Below, in pieces: positions 30,488-39,245 of a stretch of 60,031 bases of DNA. The DNA is taken from assembly GCF_003052605.1 (NCBI RefSeq), contig NZ_QASO01000028.1:1-60031 (forward strand), read 5' to 3'. The stretch comes from Ectopseudomonas oleovorans (lineage in GTDB: Bacteria > Pseudomonadota > Gammaproteobacteria > Pseudomonadales > Pseudomonadaceae). The notes beneath the pieces were generated by a model, which saw nothing but the letters and a program-made list of their open reading frames with translations, was not told the DNA's origin and did no database searches. Each line of letters opens with the position of its first letter. The first letter of the stretch is position 1. A program made the position numbers and the translations under genes.

Positions 30488-31417
30488 ATGACTATCCTGG
30501 TTATCGCTGAACACACCAATGCCGCCCTGGCGCCCGCTACCCTGAACACTGTTGCTGCGGCGCAGAAGATCGGTGGCGATATTCACGTTCTGGTCGCCGG
30601 TGCCAACGCTGGCGCCGCTGCCGAAGCCGCTGCCAAGATCGCTGGCGTAGCCAAGGTGCTGGTTGCCGACAACGCTGCCTATGCCAATCAGTTGCCGGAA
30701 AATGTCGCGCCGCTGGTAGCCGAACTGGGCAAGAACTACAGCCACATCCTGGCTGCCGCCACCAGCAACGGCAAGAACATCCTGCCGCGCGTCGCTGCAG
30801 CCCTGGACGTCGATCAGATCTCCGAGATCATCGCCGTTGAAAGCGCCGACACCTTCAAGCGTCCGATCTATGCCGGTAACGCCATCGCCACCGTGCAGTC
30901 CTCGGCTGCTATCAAGGTGATCACCGTGCGTAGCACCGGTTTTGACGCCGCTGCTGCCGAAGGCGGCAGCGCTGCCATTGAAGCCGTTTCCGGCCCGGCT
31001 GACGCCGGCAAGTCCGCCTTCGTTGGCGAAGAGCTGGCCAAGTCCGACCGTCCGGAACTGACCGCTGCCAAGATTGTCGTTTCCGGTGGCCGCGGTATGG
31101 GCAATGGCGACAACTTCAAGCACCTGTACGCCCTGGCCGACAAGCTGGGCGCTGCCGTCGGCGCTTCTCGCGCTGCCGTCGATGCCGGTTTCGTGCCGAA
31201 CGACATGCAGGTCGGTCAGACCGGCAAGATCGTTGCGCCGCAGCTGTACATTGCCGTCGGTATCTCCGGCGCGATCCAGCACCTGGCCGGTATGAAGGAC
31301 TCCAAGGTGATCGTTGCGATCAACAAGGACGAAGAGGCGCCGATCTTCCAGGTGGCTGACTACGGCCTGGTCGCCGACCTGTTCGAAGCTGTACCGGAGC
31401 TGGAGAAGTCGCTCTAA
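30488..31417 (+). CDS. etfA: Electron-transfer flavoprotein subunit alpha
   Basis: FAD-binding large subunit of ETF, 309 residues. The C-terminal FAD domain is clear: [40 protein letters not shown] and [22 protein letters not shown] alpha/beta form a heterodimer. The gene abuts etfB and ends before a strong terminator. Confidence 0.97.
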   Translation: MTILVIAEHTNAALAPATLNTVAAAQKIGGDIHVLVAGANAGAAAEAAAKIAGVAKVLVADNAAYANQLPENVAPLVAELGKNYSHILAAATSNGKNILPRVAAALDVDQISEIIAVESADTFKRPIYAGNAIATVQSSAAIKVITVRSTGFDAAAAEGGSAAIEAVSGPADAGKSAFVGEELAKSDRPELTAAKIVVSGGRGMGNGDNFKHLYALADKLGAAVGASRAAVDAGFVPNDMQVGQTGKIVAPQLYIAVGISGAIQHLAGMKDSKVIVAINKDEEAPIFQVADYGLVADLFEAVPELEKSL

Positions 31418-31437
31418 GCCGCTTTTCCCGCAACGAG

Positions 31438-31465
31438 AAACCCGCTCACCAGAGCGGGTTTTTTA
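31438..31465. terminator. Rho-independent terminator after etfA
   Basis: AACCCGCTC-ACCA-GAGCGGGTT followed by TTTTTTA; an upstream AAA run makes it partly bidirectional for the convergent gene ending at 31483. Confidence 0.9.
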
Positions 31466-31482
31466 TTCCTGTGTGCCCGGTG

Positions 31483-32409
31483 TCACTTCAGGCCTTCCAG
31501 AAACCGCCGATAGAGCAGGGCGCTTTCTTCGGGGCGTTCAAGCATGGGGGCGTGACCAACGTCATCCATGATCACCACGCTGTGCTGGCGCAGCAACGGT
31601 TGCATGGCTTCGATGCTGGATACGTCCAGCACTCGATCCTGTTTGCCCCACAGCAGTAAGGTGGGTGCCTGGATTCTTGTCAGCTGGGGCTCCAGAGCAA
31701 TGGCGCGTTCCCGCAACTGCTTGAACACCATCTCGTAATGCCCGGCACGGGCCATGGCGCGCTCACCCAGATAGCGCTTGAGCGACTCGGGCAGATAGGG
31801 CGGCTCGACGAAGATGAAGTGCAGCAGCTTGTCAAAATCCTGCGGCTGCTTGCTCACCAGGGGATTGGGCTCGCCACGAGCGAGCAGACGATATAGCTCG
31901 CTCTTTTGCGGGCTGTCGATTCCGGCATTGGCGAACAGCGCCAGCGAGCGGACGCGTTCCGGGTAGCGTGCGGCGAAGAGGGCGGCGATCTGTCCGCCCA
32001 TCGAGTTACCCAGCACGTGCGCCTGCTGGATACCCATGGCGTCGAGAATATCCGCCAGACGTTCGGCCTGAGTGCCGGTATCGTAGCTACCGCTAGGCAG
32101 GTCGCTGTCGCCGAAGCCTGGCAGATCCAGGGCAATGACGCGATAGTTCGCGGTCAGGTGGCGAGCAAAGCGCAGCCAGTTATCCTTGTCGGCGGCAAAA
32201 CCATGAAGCAACACCAGCGTTTCAGCGCTTGCCGGCCCGCCCTGGTAGTAATGGATGTTAAGATTATGGACAGTCAGCTGCTCGTTAGCGAGACCGGCGC
32301 GGTACTGTTCCAGCAGACGCAGGCTGGCCAGTTGAGTCGCAGGAAAGAAATACAGCGTAGCTGCGCTACCTGACAGCAGGAGCAGCAGCGCGAACAGCAG
32401 TTTTTTCAT
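31483..32409 (-). CDS. plaF: Membrane-anchored alpha/beta-hydrolase, PlaF-like phospholipase A
   Basis: A 308-residue hydrolase with an uncleaved N-terminal hydrophobic segment (about residues 4-24) that should anchor it in the inner membrane facing the periplasm. The catalytic set is complete: oxyanion HGF, nucleophile GNSMGG (Ser136), acid GKQDRV (Asp258) and DVGHAP (His286). These positions nearly coincide with P. aeruginosa PlaF (PA2949), a phospholipase A1 that remodels membrane lipids and is also encoded beside etfAB. PlaF identity is inferred from layout and triad positions. Confidence 0.85.
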   Translation of the reverse strand: MKKLLFALLLLLSGSAATLYFFPATQLASLRLLEQYRAGLANEQLTVHNLNIHYYQGGPASAETLVLLHGFAADKDNWLRFARHLTANYRVIALDLPGFGDSDLPSGSYDTGTQAERLADILDAMGIQQAHVLGNSMGGQIAALFAARYPERVRSLALFANAGIDSPQKSELYRLLARGEPNPLVSKQPQDFDKLLHFIFVEPPYLPESLKRYLGERAMARAGHYEMVFKQLRERAIALEPQLTRIQAPTLLLWGKQDRVLDVSSIEAMQPLLRQHSVVIMDDVGHAPMLERPEESALLYRRFLEGLK

Positions 32410-32516
32410 GGCGCGTCCTTATCGCACTGATTCCGGTGGCGCCATTAAGCTAGCATGAATACACAGGACTCCGGGGCCGCTGTCCCGCCGACCCACGTAT
32501 GAACCGAGAGTAGCCA

Positions 32517-33350
32517 ATGCCTGAGCGTTGTCTGTTTAAGTCGCTGTTGTTGTGGTGCGCACTGGTCGTCATGCCAACTGCGGCCCTTGCTGCTGGTAAA
32601 TGCGAGCGCCTGGTGGCGACCGGTAACCCCGAGTATCCGCCCTATCTCTGGCGTGATCCGCAGAACCCGCAGCAACTGGTCGGCGCCAATGCCGATTTGC
32701 TCAAGCATTTGGGTAAAGAGCTGGGTGTGGTGATCGACGTGATTTACACCGGGCCATGGTCACGCGCGCAGGATGAAGTGCGCACTGGTCGTGTCGATCT
32801 AATCGCGGGCGCGTTCATCACCCTGCCACGTCTGGAGCAAATGGATTATGTGCACCCAGCGTTCTTCTATACGCCCAGCGTAGTCTGGGTGCGCAAGGGC
32901 GAAGCCTTCCCCTACGGCAGCTGGATCGACTTGCAGGGGCATACTGGCGACACCCTGGTGGGCAACAGTTTTGGTCAGCAGTTCGATACCTTCGCCAAGC
33001 AGAACCTGAAGCTCGAGGGCGTCCCCAGCTTGACTCAGGCGTTCCAGAAGTTGCTGCTTGGCCGCACCGACTATGTGCTCTACGAGCGCTACCCAGGCTT
33101 GGCGCTCGCCGAGACGCTGGGCATGGAAGATGATCTGGAGGTGCTGGATCCGCCGATTTCCAGCGAAGGCCTCTACCTTGCCCTGTCACATAATTCGGCG
33201 TGCAACGAGCCTTGGCTGCGTGGCCAACTGGCGCGGAAGATGACAGAAATGGTCGCCGCCGGGCTGCCTGAGCAGTTCCTGCAACGCAATCTGGATCTGT
33301 GGAAGGCGCAGCAGATGCAGCCTGATCCGGTTGGCGACGTCACTCAGTAG
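32517..33350 (+). CDS. Periplasmic solute-binding protein, family 3-like
   Basis: A 277-residue protein with a signal peptide (about 1-25, ALVVMPTAALA) and a type-3 bilobed solute-binding domain: ATGNPEYPPYLW, VGANADLLKHLGKELGV, and RTGRVDLIAGAFITLPRLEQ. No transport permease is nearby. It is followed 10 nt later by a lipoprotein gene, so it may belong to an envelope operon and not to an importer. The ligand is unknown. Confidence 0.85.
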   Translation: MPERCLFKSLLLWCALVVMPTAALAAGKCERLVATGNPEYPPYLWRDPQNPQQLVGANADLLKHLGKELGVVIDVIYTGPWSRAQDEVRTGRVDLIAGAFITLPRLEQMDYVHPAFFYTPSVVWVRKGEAFPYGSWIDLQGHTGDTLVGNSFGQQFDTFAKQNLKLEGVPSLTQAFQKLLLGRTDYVLYERYPGLALAETLGMEDDLEVLDPPISSEGLYLALSHNSACNEPWLRGQLARKMTEMVAAGLPEQFLQRNLDLWKAQQMQPDPVGDVTQ

Positions 33351-33359
33351 GAAATTTTC

Positions 33360-33710
33360 GTGATCAATCGAACCCTTCCCTTGCTGCTGGCGCTGGGCCT
33401 GACAGCCTGCGCCAGCGATCCTGCTCCCACCGAGCAGATGCGGCTGACCGAACAGGCGTTGGCGCAGACCAAATCCCTGGGGGTGGTCAGCGAACAATCC
33501 GCGTCACTTCACCAGGCTGAAGAGAAGTTCGCGCAGGCCCAGGCGGCTATGCAGGACGGTGAACACAAGCAGGCGCGCCTGCTGGCCGAACAGGCCGAGC
33601 TGGATGCGCGCCTGGCTGAAGCTGAGCACCTCAATGCCAAAGGTCGGGAGCAACTGACCGAACTCAATCAACGCATCGGCCGTCTGCGCCAGCAACTGGG
33701 AGCCATGTGA
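33360..33710 (+). CDS. DUF4398-type lipoprotein
   Basis: A 116-residue lipoprotein with GTG start at 33360 and lipobox LTAC (Cys about 17), followed by a helical, Ala/Gln/Glu-rich region (20-110) that should form a coiled coil. The pattern and the following OmpA-like gene fit the DUF4398 family. Its stop overlaps the next gene by one base (TGATG), indicating coupled translation. The role is probably structural in the outer membrane or periplasm. Confidence 0.83.
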   Translation: MINRTLPLLLALGLTACASDPAPTEQMRLTEQALAQTKSLGVVSEQSASLHQAEEKFAQAQAAMQDGEHKQARLLAEQAELDARLAEAEHLNAKGREQLTELNQRIGRLRQQLGAM

Positions 33711-34522
33711 TGAAGACTTTTGGTCATCTGGGCGGTCTGATGCTGGTCGGTACGCTGTTGAGTGGTTGTGCGTCCAGTCAGTTGGCGAGTGAGCAGGCTC
33801 TGGAAGAAGCGCGTCTGAGTTTTCAGTCGGTCAAGGAAGATCCCAGTGTGCTGCGCGCCGCACCCAAGGACGTGATTCGCGCAGGCGAATCGCTGGGCCG
33901 TGCTGAGCGCCTGTCCAGTTACTGGGGCAGTGGCGACGATGTGCGTCATTACGCCTACCTTAGCCAGCGCTATGCCGAGATCGCCCGGCAACACAGCGAT
34001 ATCAGTCTCAACCAGGAACGCGCAGCCAAGCTCGAGCTGGAACGCCAGCGTCTGCAGTTGACCTTGCGCGAAGCCAAGCTGATGAGCGTGCAGCAGCACA
34101 ACGACTGGTTGGAAGAGCAGATGGTCAGACTCGCCGCCAACGAGACCGAGCGCGGCCTGGTGATGACCCTGGGCGATATGTTGTTCGACGCCGGTCGCGC
34201 CGATCTGCAACCAGCAGCCAACCGTACGGCGCTCAAGCTCGTGCAGTTCCTGCAGATCAATCCGCAGCGCCGAGTGCGGATCGAAGGCTATACCGACAAT
34301 ACCGGTGATGCCGCCGAGAATCTCGAACTGTCGCGCGCGCGCGCGCAGGCTGTGGCCGATCTGCTGGTGGATCTGGGCGTGGAAGCCAAGCGTATTCAGG
34401 TCGTCGGTTACGGTGTCGACTTCCCGGTTGCGGAAAATGCATCGGCACGTGGCCGGGCGCAGAATCGGCGGGTGGAAATCGTCTTCTCCGACGAGCGAGG
34501 CCAGCTTGGTGCCGAGCGCTGA
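33710..34522 (+). CDS. OmpA-family lipoprotein with DUF4398 domain
   Basis: A 270-residue outer-membrane lipoprotein: lipobox LLSGC (Cys about 20), a helical DUF4398 domain (25-140), then an OmpA C-terminal peptidoglycan-binding domain (about 150-262; GDMLFDAGRADLQPAANRTA, RVRIEGYTDNTGD, LSRARAQAVADLLV, GRAQNRRVEIVF). The ATG at 33710 is used rather than the GTG at 33707. It probably tethers the outer membrane to the cell wall. A terminator follows. Confidence 0.9.
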   Translation: MKTFGHLGGLMLVGTLLSGCASSQLASEQALEEARLSFQSVKEDPSVLRAAPKDVIRAGESLGRAERLSSYWGSGDDVRHYAYLSQRYAEIARQHSDISLNQERAAKLELERQRLQLTLREAKLMSVQQHNDWLEEQMVRLAANETERGLVMTLGDMLFDAGRADLQPAANRTALKLVQFLQINPQRRVRIEGYTDNTGDAAENLELSRARAQAVADLLVDLGVEAKRIQVVGYGVDFPVAENASARGRAQNRRVEIVFSDERGQLGAER

Positions 34523-34538
34523 GCGAAATGCCTGACAG

Positions 34539-34564
34539 AACCCCGGCAGAGTCCGAGGTTTTTT
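34539..34564 (+). terminator. Terminator after the OmpA-like gene
   Basis: AACCCCGG pairs with CCGAGGTT (one C-A mismatch) around CAGAGT, followed by TTTT. Confidence 0.6.
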
Positions 34565-34647
34565 ATGCACTGAAATGGCGACGATGCCGTGCACGGTTGG
34601 CAAGCAATGGCGTAAGGAGAAAACAGATCCTATCTGTGCCGGTACAA

Positions 34648-34675
34648 TTGTGTAGCAATAGGTTACTGTTATGCT
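34648..34675 (+). promoter_or_regulatory. Candidate promoter of the MocR-type regulator
   Basis: TTGTGT (34648-34653), 16-nt spacer, TATGCT (34670-34675). The spacer contains GGTTAC and an imperfect dyad (TAGCA...TGCT) that could be an autoregulatory site. Confidence 0.4.
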
Positions 34676-34699
34676 CCAGTGACCACGGAGGATATCGCC

Positions 34700-36145
34700 A
34701 TGACCAATCTGCTGCTCTATCAACGTATCGCCCAGCAGTTGGCCGAGGATATTCGTCGCGGTGTCTACCAGCCTGGCGAGCGCGTGCCTTCGGTGCGCAA
34801 GATGAGCGCTCAGCTCAATGTCAGCCACGCCACGGTGTTGCAAGCCTACGCCAACCTTGAAGATCAGGGGTTGATTCGTGCACGCCCGCAATCCGGCTTC
34901 TACGTGCACCAGACGCCAGCGCTGACCGCGCCGACGCCGGACATCGCCAAGGTCGAGCGACCAGGTCTGGTCACCCGCGCCAGCATCATCAACCAGGTCC
35001 TCACCGAGTCGCGTCGTGAGGGCGTATTTCCGCTGGGCGCCGCGGTGCCGCATGTCGACTATTTGCCGGTGCGAGCGTTGCACCAGCAACTGGCCAAGGT
35101 CACCCGTTTTCACAGCCCGCGCGCTTTCAGCTACATGTTCAGCCCCGGCTTCGAACCGCTGCGCCGCCAGGTGGCGATTCGCATGCGTGATGCCGGTGTG
35201 GTGGTCGATCCGTCCGAGGTGGTGATCACCCATGGCTGCGTCGATGCGCTGCAGATGAGCCTGCGTGTGCTGACCAAGCCGGGCGATCTCATCGCGGTAG
35301 AGTCGCCAACCTATTACGGCCTGCTGCAACTGGCCGACCTGCTAGGGCTCAAGGTCATCGAGATTCCCTGCGATCCGACTACCGGCATCAGCCTTGAAGC
35401 GCTGCAACTGGCGGCCAACCAGTGGCCGATCAAGGCGATGGTGCTGACTGCGCGGCTGTCCAACCCGCTGGGCGGCACCATCCCGGAGGAGCGTCAGCGT
35501 CAGTTGTTGCGCCTGGCCGGTGATTACGATTTCCAGATCGTCGAAGACGATATCTACGGCGAGCTGATGTTCGAACAGGGGCCGCCCAAGGCACTGAAGT
35601 CGCATGATCGCGACAGCCGGGTGATCTATTGCTCGAGTTTCTCCAAGACGCTGTCACCGGGTGTGCGTATCGGCTGGATCGTCGCCGGTAAGTATCAGGA
35701 CGAGATCCAGCGGCTGCAGACCTTTTCCACTCATTCGGCGTGCAGCGTCACCCAGATGGCGGTGGCGGCTTATCTGGAGAACGGTGGCTATGACCGCCAT
35801 CTGCGGCATATTCGCCAGGAGTACCGCAAGAACCTCAATGCCTTCCAGCTGGCGGTGCAGCAGTACTTTCCGGTCGGCACGCAGATGACCCGGCCCAAGG
35901 GCGGCTTTATCCTCTGGGTCAGCCTGCCGGCGCGGGTCAATACCAAGGATCTGCACGTGCGCGCGCTGCAGCAGGGTATTTCTATCGCACCTGGGCTGAT
36001 CTTCAGCAACACCGAGCAGTTCAATCATTGCGTGCGGCTCAACTGCGGCATTCCCTGGAACCGCGAAGCCGAAAGGGCGCTGATGACCCTTGGGATGCTG
36101 GCCACACAGTTGTGCCAGGAGGCGGGCGGTTCCTGGGAAGGTTGA
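34700..36145 (+). CDS. MocR-type regulator (GntR HTH + aminotransferase domain)
   Basis: A 481-residue PLP-dependent transcription regulator. Residues 1-75 are a GntR winged helix (YQRIAQQLAEDIRRGVYQPG, VSHATVLQAYANLEDQGLIR); 100-475 is a fold-type I aminotransferase domain with the PLP-Lys in SSFSKTLSPGVRIGW. Such proteins bind PLP or a PLP-amine adduct as effector. The ATG at 34700 has GGAGGA upstream. It is followed by the vWA-sigma-anti-sigma genes on the same strand, but with a separate RBS and 85 nt between. Effector and target are unknown. Confidence 0.92.
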   Translation: MTNLLLYQRIAQQLAEDIRRGVYQPGERVPSVRKMSAQLNVSHATVLQAYANLEDQGLIRARPQSGFYVHQTPALTAPTPDIAKVERPGLVTRASIINQVLTESRREGVFPLGAAVPHVDYLPVRALHQQLAKVTRFHSPRAFSYMFSPGFEPLRRQVAIRMRDAGVVVDPSEVVITHGCVDALQMSLRVLTKPGDLIAVESPTYYGLLQLADLLGLKVIEIPCDPTTGISLEALQLAANQWPIKAMVLTARLSNPLGGTIPEERQRQLLRLAGDYDFQIVEDDIYGELMFEQGPPKALKSHDRDSRVIYCSSFSKTLSPGVRIGWIVAGKYQDEIQRLQTFSTHSACSVTQMAVAAYLENGGYDRHLRHIRQEYRKNLNAFQLAVQQYFPVGTQMTRPKGGFILWVSLPARVNTKDLHVRALQQGISIAPGLIFSNTEQFNHCVRLNCGIPWNREAERALMTLGMLATQLCQEAGGSWEG

Positions 36146-36230
36146 GAAAGCACGTCCTGGGTTAACCCGTTTCATCGAGGGCTGCGTCTACCTGAGCGAA
36201 GGTCTCGTGCCATTGCTCAGGAGGTGCACC

Positions 36231-37919
36231 ATGTCTGCTCGTTCCTTGTTGCTCGTTCGTCCGTTCGCCGTCGGTTTTTCGGCCAGCGCCTTGCTGCTGC
36301 TCGCCGCTTGCAGCGCCTCCGGCCCGGAGCCGGAAGTACAGGCCAGCCCGGCCACGGCGTCACCGCTCGTACGCGAGCGCCTGGTTGCGCCCGCGGCGGC
36401 CGAGGCCAGCCACAAGCGTCTGGCGACCCTGGCACACGCACCGTCTCCCATCGCCGATATCGTGCCGCCGGGCTACCGTGACGAGTCGCGCGAGCAGTAC
36501 CAGGCCTACGCCGACAACCCGGTGTTCGCTGTCGCCGAGACGCCGGTATCCACCTTCAGCATCGACGTCGATACCGGTAGCTACGCCAACGTGCGGCGCT
36601 TCCTCAACGGCGGGCAACTGCCACCGAAGGACGCCGTGCGTCTGGAGGAACTGGTCAACTACTTTCCCTACGCCTACCCGTTGCCGCAGGGCGATGCGCC
36701 TTTCGGCGTCAGCACTGAACTGGCGGTGACGCCGTGGAATCCGCAAACGCGCCTGCTGCGCATCGCCATCAAGGCGTCGGATCGCAGCGTTGAGGAGCTG
36801 CCGCCGGCCAACCTGGTGTTTCTGGTCGATGTGTCCGGCTCGATGCATCGCCGCGAAGGCCTGCCGATGGTGCAGGGCACCCTGAAATTGCTGGTCGAGC
36901 AGTTGCGCCCGCAGGATCGCGTCTCGCTGGTCACCTATGCCGGTGACTGCCAGGTGGTGCTCGATTCCACGCCCGGTAGCGACAAGGCGAAGATCCGTGC
37001 GGCCATCGATCAACTCAGCGCCGGTGGTTCGACGGCCGGGGAGTCGGGCATCCAACTGGCCTACCAGCAGGCGGGCAAGCACCTGATCGATGGCGGCATC
37101 AATCGCATCCTGCTGACCACCGATGGCGACTTCAACGTCGGCATCAGCGACTTCGACAGCCTCAAGCAACTGGCTGCCGACAAGCGCAAGAGCGGCGTCT
37201 CGCTGACCACCCTGGGTTTTGGCGTGGACAACTACAACGAGCGCCTGATGGAGCAGCTGGCCGACGCTGGTAACGGCAATTACGCCTACATCGACAACCT
37301 GCGCGAGGCGCGCAAGGTGCTGGTCGATCAGCTCGGCTCGACCCTGGCCACCTTGGCCAGCGACGTGAAACTGCAACTGGAATTCAACCCGAGCGAGGTC
37401 AGCGAGTACCGCCTGCTGGGCTACGACAACCGTGCGCTCAAGCGCGAGGACTTCAGTAGCGACAAGGTCGATGCCGGTGATATTGGCGCCGGGCACACCG
37501 TCACTGCGCTCTACGAGATCGTTCCGACAGGCAGCAAGGGGTGGCTGGAGCCGCTGCGTTATCAGGCCACTGCCCAACCCGCGAGCAAGAGTGGCGAGCT
37601 GGCCTGGTTGCGGATTCGCTACAAGACGCCGGAGGAGATGAGCAGTCGACTGCTGGAACGCCCCATCGCGCGTGACGAGGCCAAGACGATGAACGCCGCC
37701 AGTGAGGATCTGCGCTTCGCCGCTGCGGTAGCCGCATTCGCCCAGCAGCTCAAGGACGGCCGTTACACCGGCGACTTCGCTATGGCGCAGAGCATCGAAC
37801 TGGCGCGCTCGGCCAAGGGTGAGGATCGCTTCGGCCTGCGCGGTGAGTTCATCCAGCTGGCCGAAATCGCCCAGAGCCTGCACACTTCCGGCTCCACCCC
37901 TGTACGAGCCCAGCAGTGA
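36231..37919 (+). CDS. von Willebrand factor A-domain lipoprotein (YfbK-like)
   Basis: A 562-residue secreted lipoprotein: lipobox LLLAAC (Cys about 28), an N-terminal von_Willebrand-type segment (about 100-190, ETPVSTFSIDVDTGSYANVR), a vWA domain with an intact MIDAS (FLVDVSGSMHRREGL, about 205), and a C-terminal YfbK/DUF3520-like region ending near residue 545. vWA MIDAS domains bind metal and protein partners. AGGAGGTG precedes the ATG at 36231. Its GTGA overlap with the sigma-factor gene couples the two. Function unknown. Confidence 0.88.
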   Translation: MSARSLLLVRPFAVGFSASALLLLAACSASGPEPEVQASPATASPLVRERLVAPAAAEASHKRLATLAHAPSPIADIVPPGYRDESREQYQAYADNPVFAVAETPVSTFSIDVDTGSYANVRRFLNGGQLPPKDAVRLEELVNYFPYAYPLPQGDAPFGVSTELAVTPWNPQTRLLRIAIKASDRSVEELPPANLVFLVDVSGSMHRREGLPMVQGTLKLLVEQLRPQDRVSLVTYAGDCQVVLDSTPGSDKAKIRAAIDQLSAGGSTAGESGIQLAYQQAGKHLIDGGINRILLTTDGDFNVGISDFDSLKQLAADKRKSGVSLTTLGFGVDNYNERLMEQLADAGNGNYAYIDNLREARKVLVDQLGSTLATLASDVKLQLEFNPSEVSEYRLLGYDNRALKREDFSSDKVDAGDIGAGHTVTALYEIVPTGSKGWLEPLRYQATAQPASKSGELAWLRIRYKTPEEMSSRLLERPIARDEAKTMNAASEDLRFAAAVAAFAQQLKDGRYTGDFAMAQSIELARSAKGEDRFGLRGEFIQLAEIAQSLHTSGSTPVRAQQ

Positions 37920-38488
37920 ACGCACCTCTCACGGATGACGACGCCGCTTTGTTGCGGCGTTACCGTCGCGGCGATGCCGCGGCCTTCAACGCGCTCTACC
38001 AGCGCCATCGGCTGGGCCTGTTTCGCTTTCTGCTCGGCCTGTGCGGCGATCACGCCCTGGCCGAAGAAGTGTTCCAGGAAACCTGGGTGAGCCTGATCCG
38101 CAGCCAGAGTGAGCAGCGCGAGTCGGTGCTGTTCAAGACCTGGCTGTACCAGATCGCGCGCAACCGCCTGATCGACCACTGGCGCAAGACGGGCCGCCAT
38201 CAGGCCGGGCATGACGAATACGATGAAGGCCAGCATGCCCAGGCCGATCCGCAACCCGGTCCGGAACAGCAGTGGAGCCTGAGTCGCGACAGTGAGCGGC
38301 TGCAGGCGGCGTTGGCCGACCTGCCGGAAGATCAGCGCGAAGTGTTCCTGCTGCGCGCCCATGGCGACCTGGAATTGAACGAGATTGCCGAGTTGACCCG
38401 CACGCCGGCCGAGACGGTCAAGAGCCGTCTGCGCTATGCCCTGCAGAAGCTGCGCCGGCTGCTGGCCACCGAGGAGTTGTCCGCATGA
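37916..38488 (+). CDS. ECF RNA polymerase sigma factor
   Basis: A 190-residue sigma70-family ECF factor. Region 2 shows AAFNALYQRHRLGLFRFLLG and KTWLYQIARNRLIDHWRK; region 4 shows LPEDQREVFLLRAHGDLELN and TVKSRLRYALQKLRRLL. GTG start at 37916 overlaps the vWA stop. The next gene, overlapping by 4 nt, is a single-TM protein that should be its anti-sigma partner. The pair resembles sbrI-sbrR of P. aeruginosa, which lies near a MocR-type gene too; this equivalence is inference. Confidence 0.9.
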   Translation: MNAPLTDDDAALLRRYRRGDAAAFNALYQRHRLGLFRFLLGLCGDHALAEEVFQETWVSLIRSQSEQRESVLFKTWLYQIARNRLIDHWRKTGRHQAGHDEYDEGQHAQADPQPGPEQQWSLSRDSERLQAALADLPEDQREVFLLRAHGDLELNEIAELTRTPAETVKSRLRYALQKLRRLLATEELSA

Positions 38489-39156
38489 AAGATCAACGAG
38501 AACCTCTGGATCACGAGCAGGTGCTGCTGGCGCATTTCAGTGCCCATGGCAGCGGCGAACCCTCGGCCGAGCTGGATGCGCGCATCCTGGCGGCGGCCAG
38601 TGCGGCCGCCTGTGAAGCGCAGCAGTCCGGCACGGCTGAATCCGGCTGGGCGCAGCGCCTGCATCAATGGCTGTTCGGCAGTGGCCGCCAGCGCTGGTCG
38701 GTGGCGGTGGCCGGGCTGGCTTGCGTCGGCATCGGCGTCAGCCTGACCTGGCACACCCTGGAGCAGACGCCGGAGGCTTTCGATGCTGTACCACCCAGCG
38801 TGGCGATGAGCCCCGTCGCACCGGCGCCGATGGCGGCCAAGCGTGGGCCAGAGCAGGAGACGGTTGCACCTGTGGCTGCCCCGCAGGAACGCATGACAAG
38901 CCAGGCCATGGCACGTCAGGCGCCGTCTGCCGATATGGCTGAGGCCCCGATGGCCAGTGGCGCTGCGCTGGCACCCATGGCCGAACTGGTGATCCAGAGC
39001 GAACCGCGCGAGGCGCTGCTGCGTCTGCTGGAGCTGCGCAAGGCGGGTGAGCAGGAGGAGGCGCAGCGGTTGCTGGAGCAGCTAAAGGCCGACTATCCAC
39101 ACCTGGATATCGAGGCTGAGCTCGCTCATCTGGCCACCGAGTCGCCGCGTGAATGA
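38485..39156 (+). CDS. Probable anti-sigma factor, single-pass membrane protein
   Basis: A 223-residue protein: cytoplasmic N-terminal about 72 residues, one TM helix (about 73-90, VAVAGLACVGIGVSLTW), an Ala/Pro/Met-rich periplasmic linker and a helical C-terminal segment (about 160-220, EALLRLLELRKAGEQEEAQR). No zinc-binding HxxxCxxC motif is seen. Its 4-nt overlap with the sigma gene and its topology support an anti-sigma role, but sequence alone does not prove it. Confidence 0.75.
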   Translation: MKDQREPLDHEQVLLAHFSAHGSGEPSAELDARILAAASAAACEAQQSGTAESGWAQRLHQWLFGSGRQRWSVAVAGLACVGIGVSLTWHTLEQTPEAFDAVPPSVAMSPVAPAPMAAKRGPEQETVAPVAAPQERMTSQAMARQAPSADMAEAPMASGAALAPMAELVIQSEPREALLRLLELRKAGEQEEAQRLLEQLKADYPHLDIEAELAHLATESPRE

Positions 39157-39245
39157 GGCACGAGGTAAAGGTCGTGTAAGTCGGCTTGTCAGGCGCGCCC
39201 AGGCGGAGGAACATGGGCGCGTACTGATCGAGCTGCCCTTGTCCC

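Noticed and set aside
29714..31282. 522-codon minus-strand open frame across etfBA
   Set aside because: Antisense to two well-conserved ETF genes with good RBS and terminator.
36360..37925. 521-codon minus-strand open frame across the vWA gene
   Set aside because: Antisense to a clear vWA lipoprotein gene; composition typical of a shadow frame.
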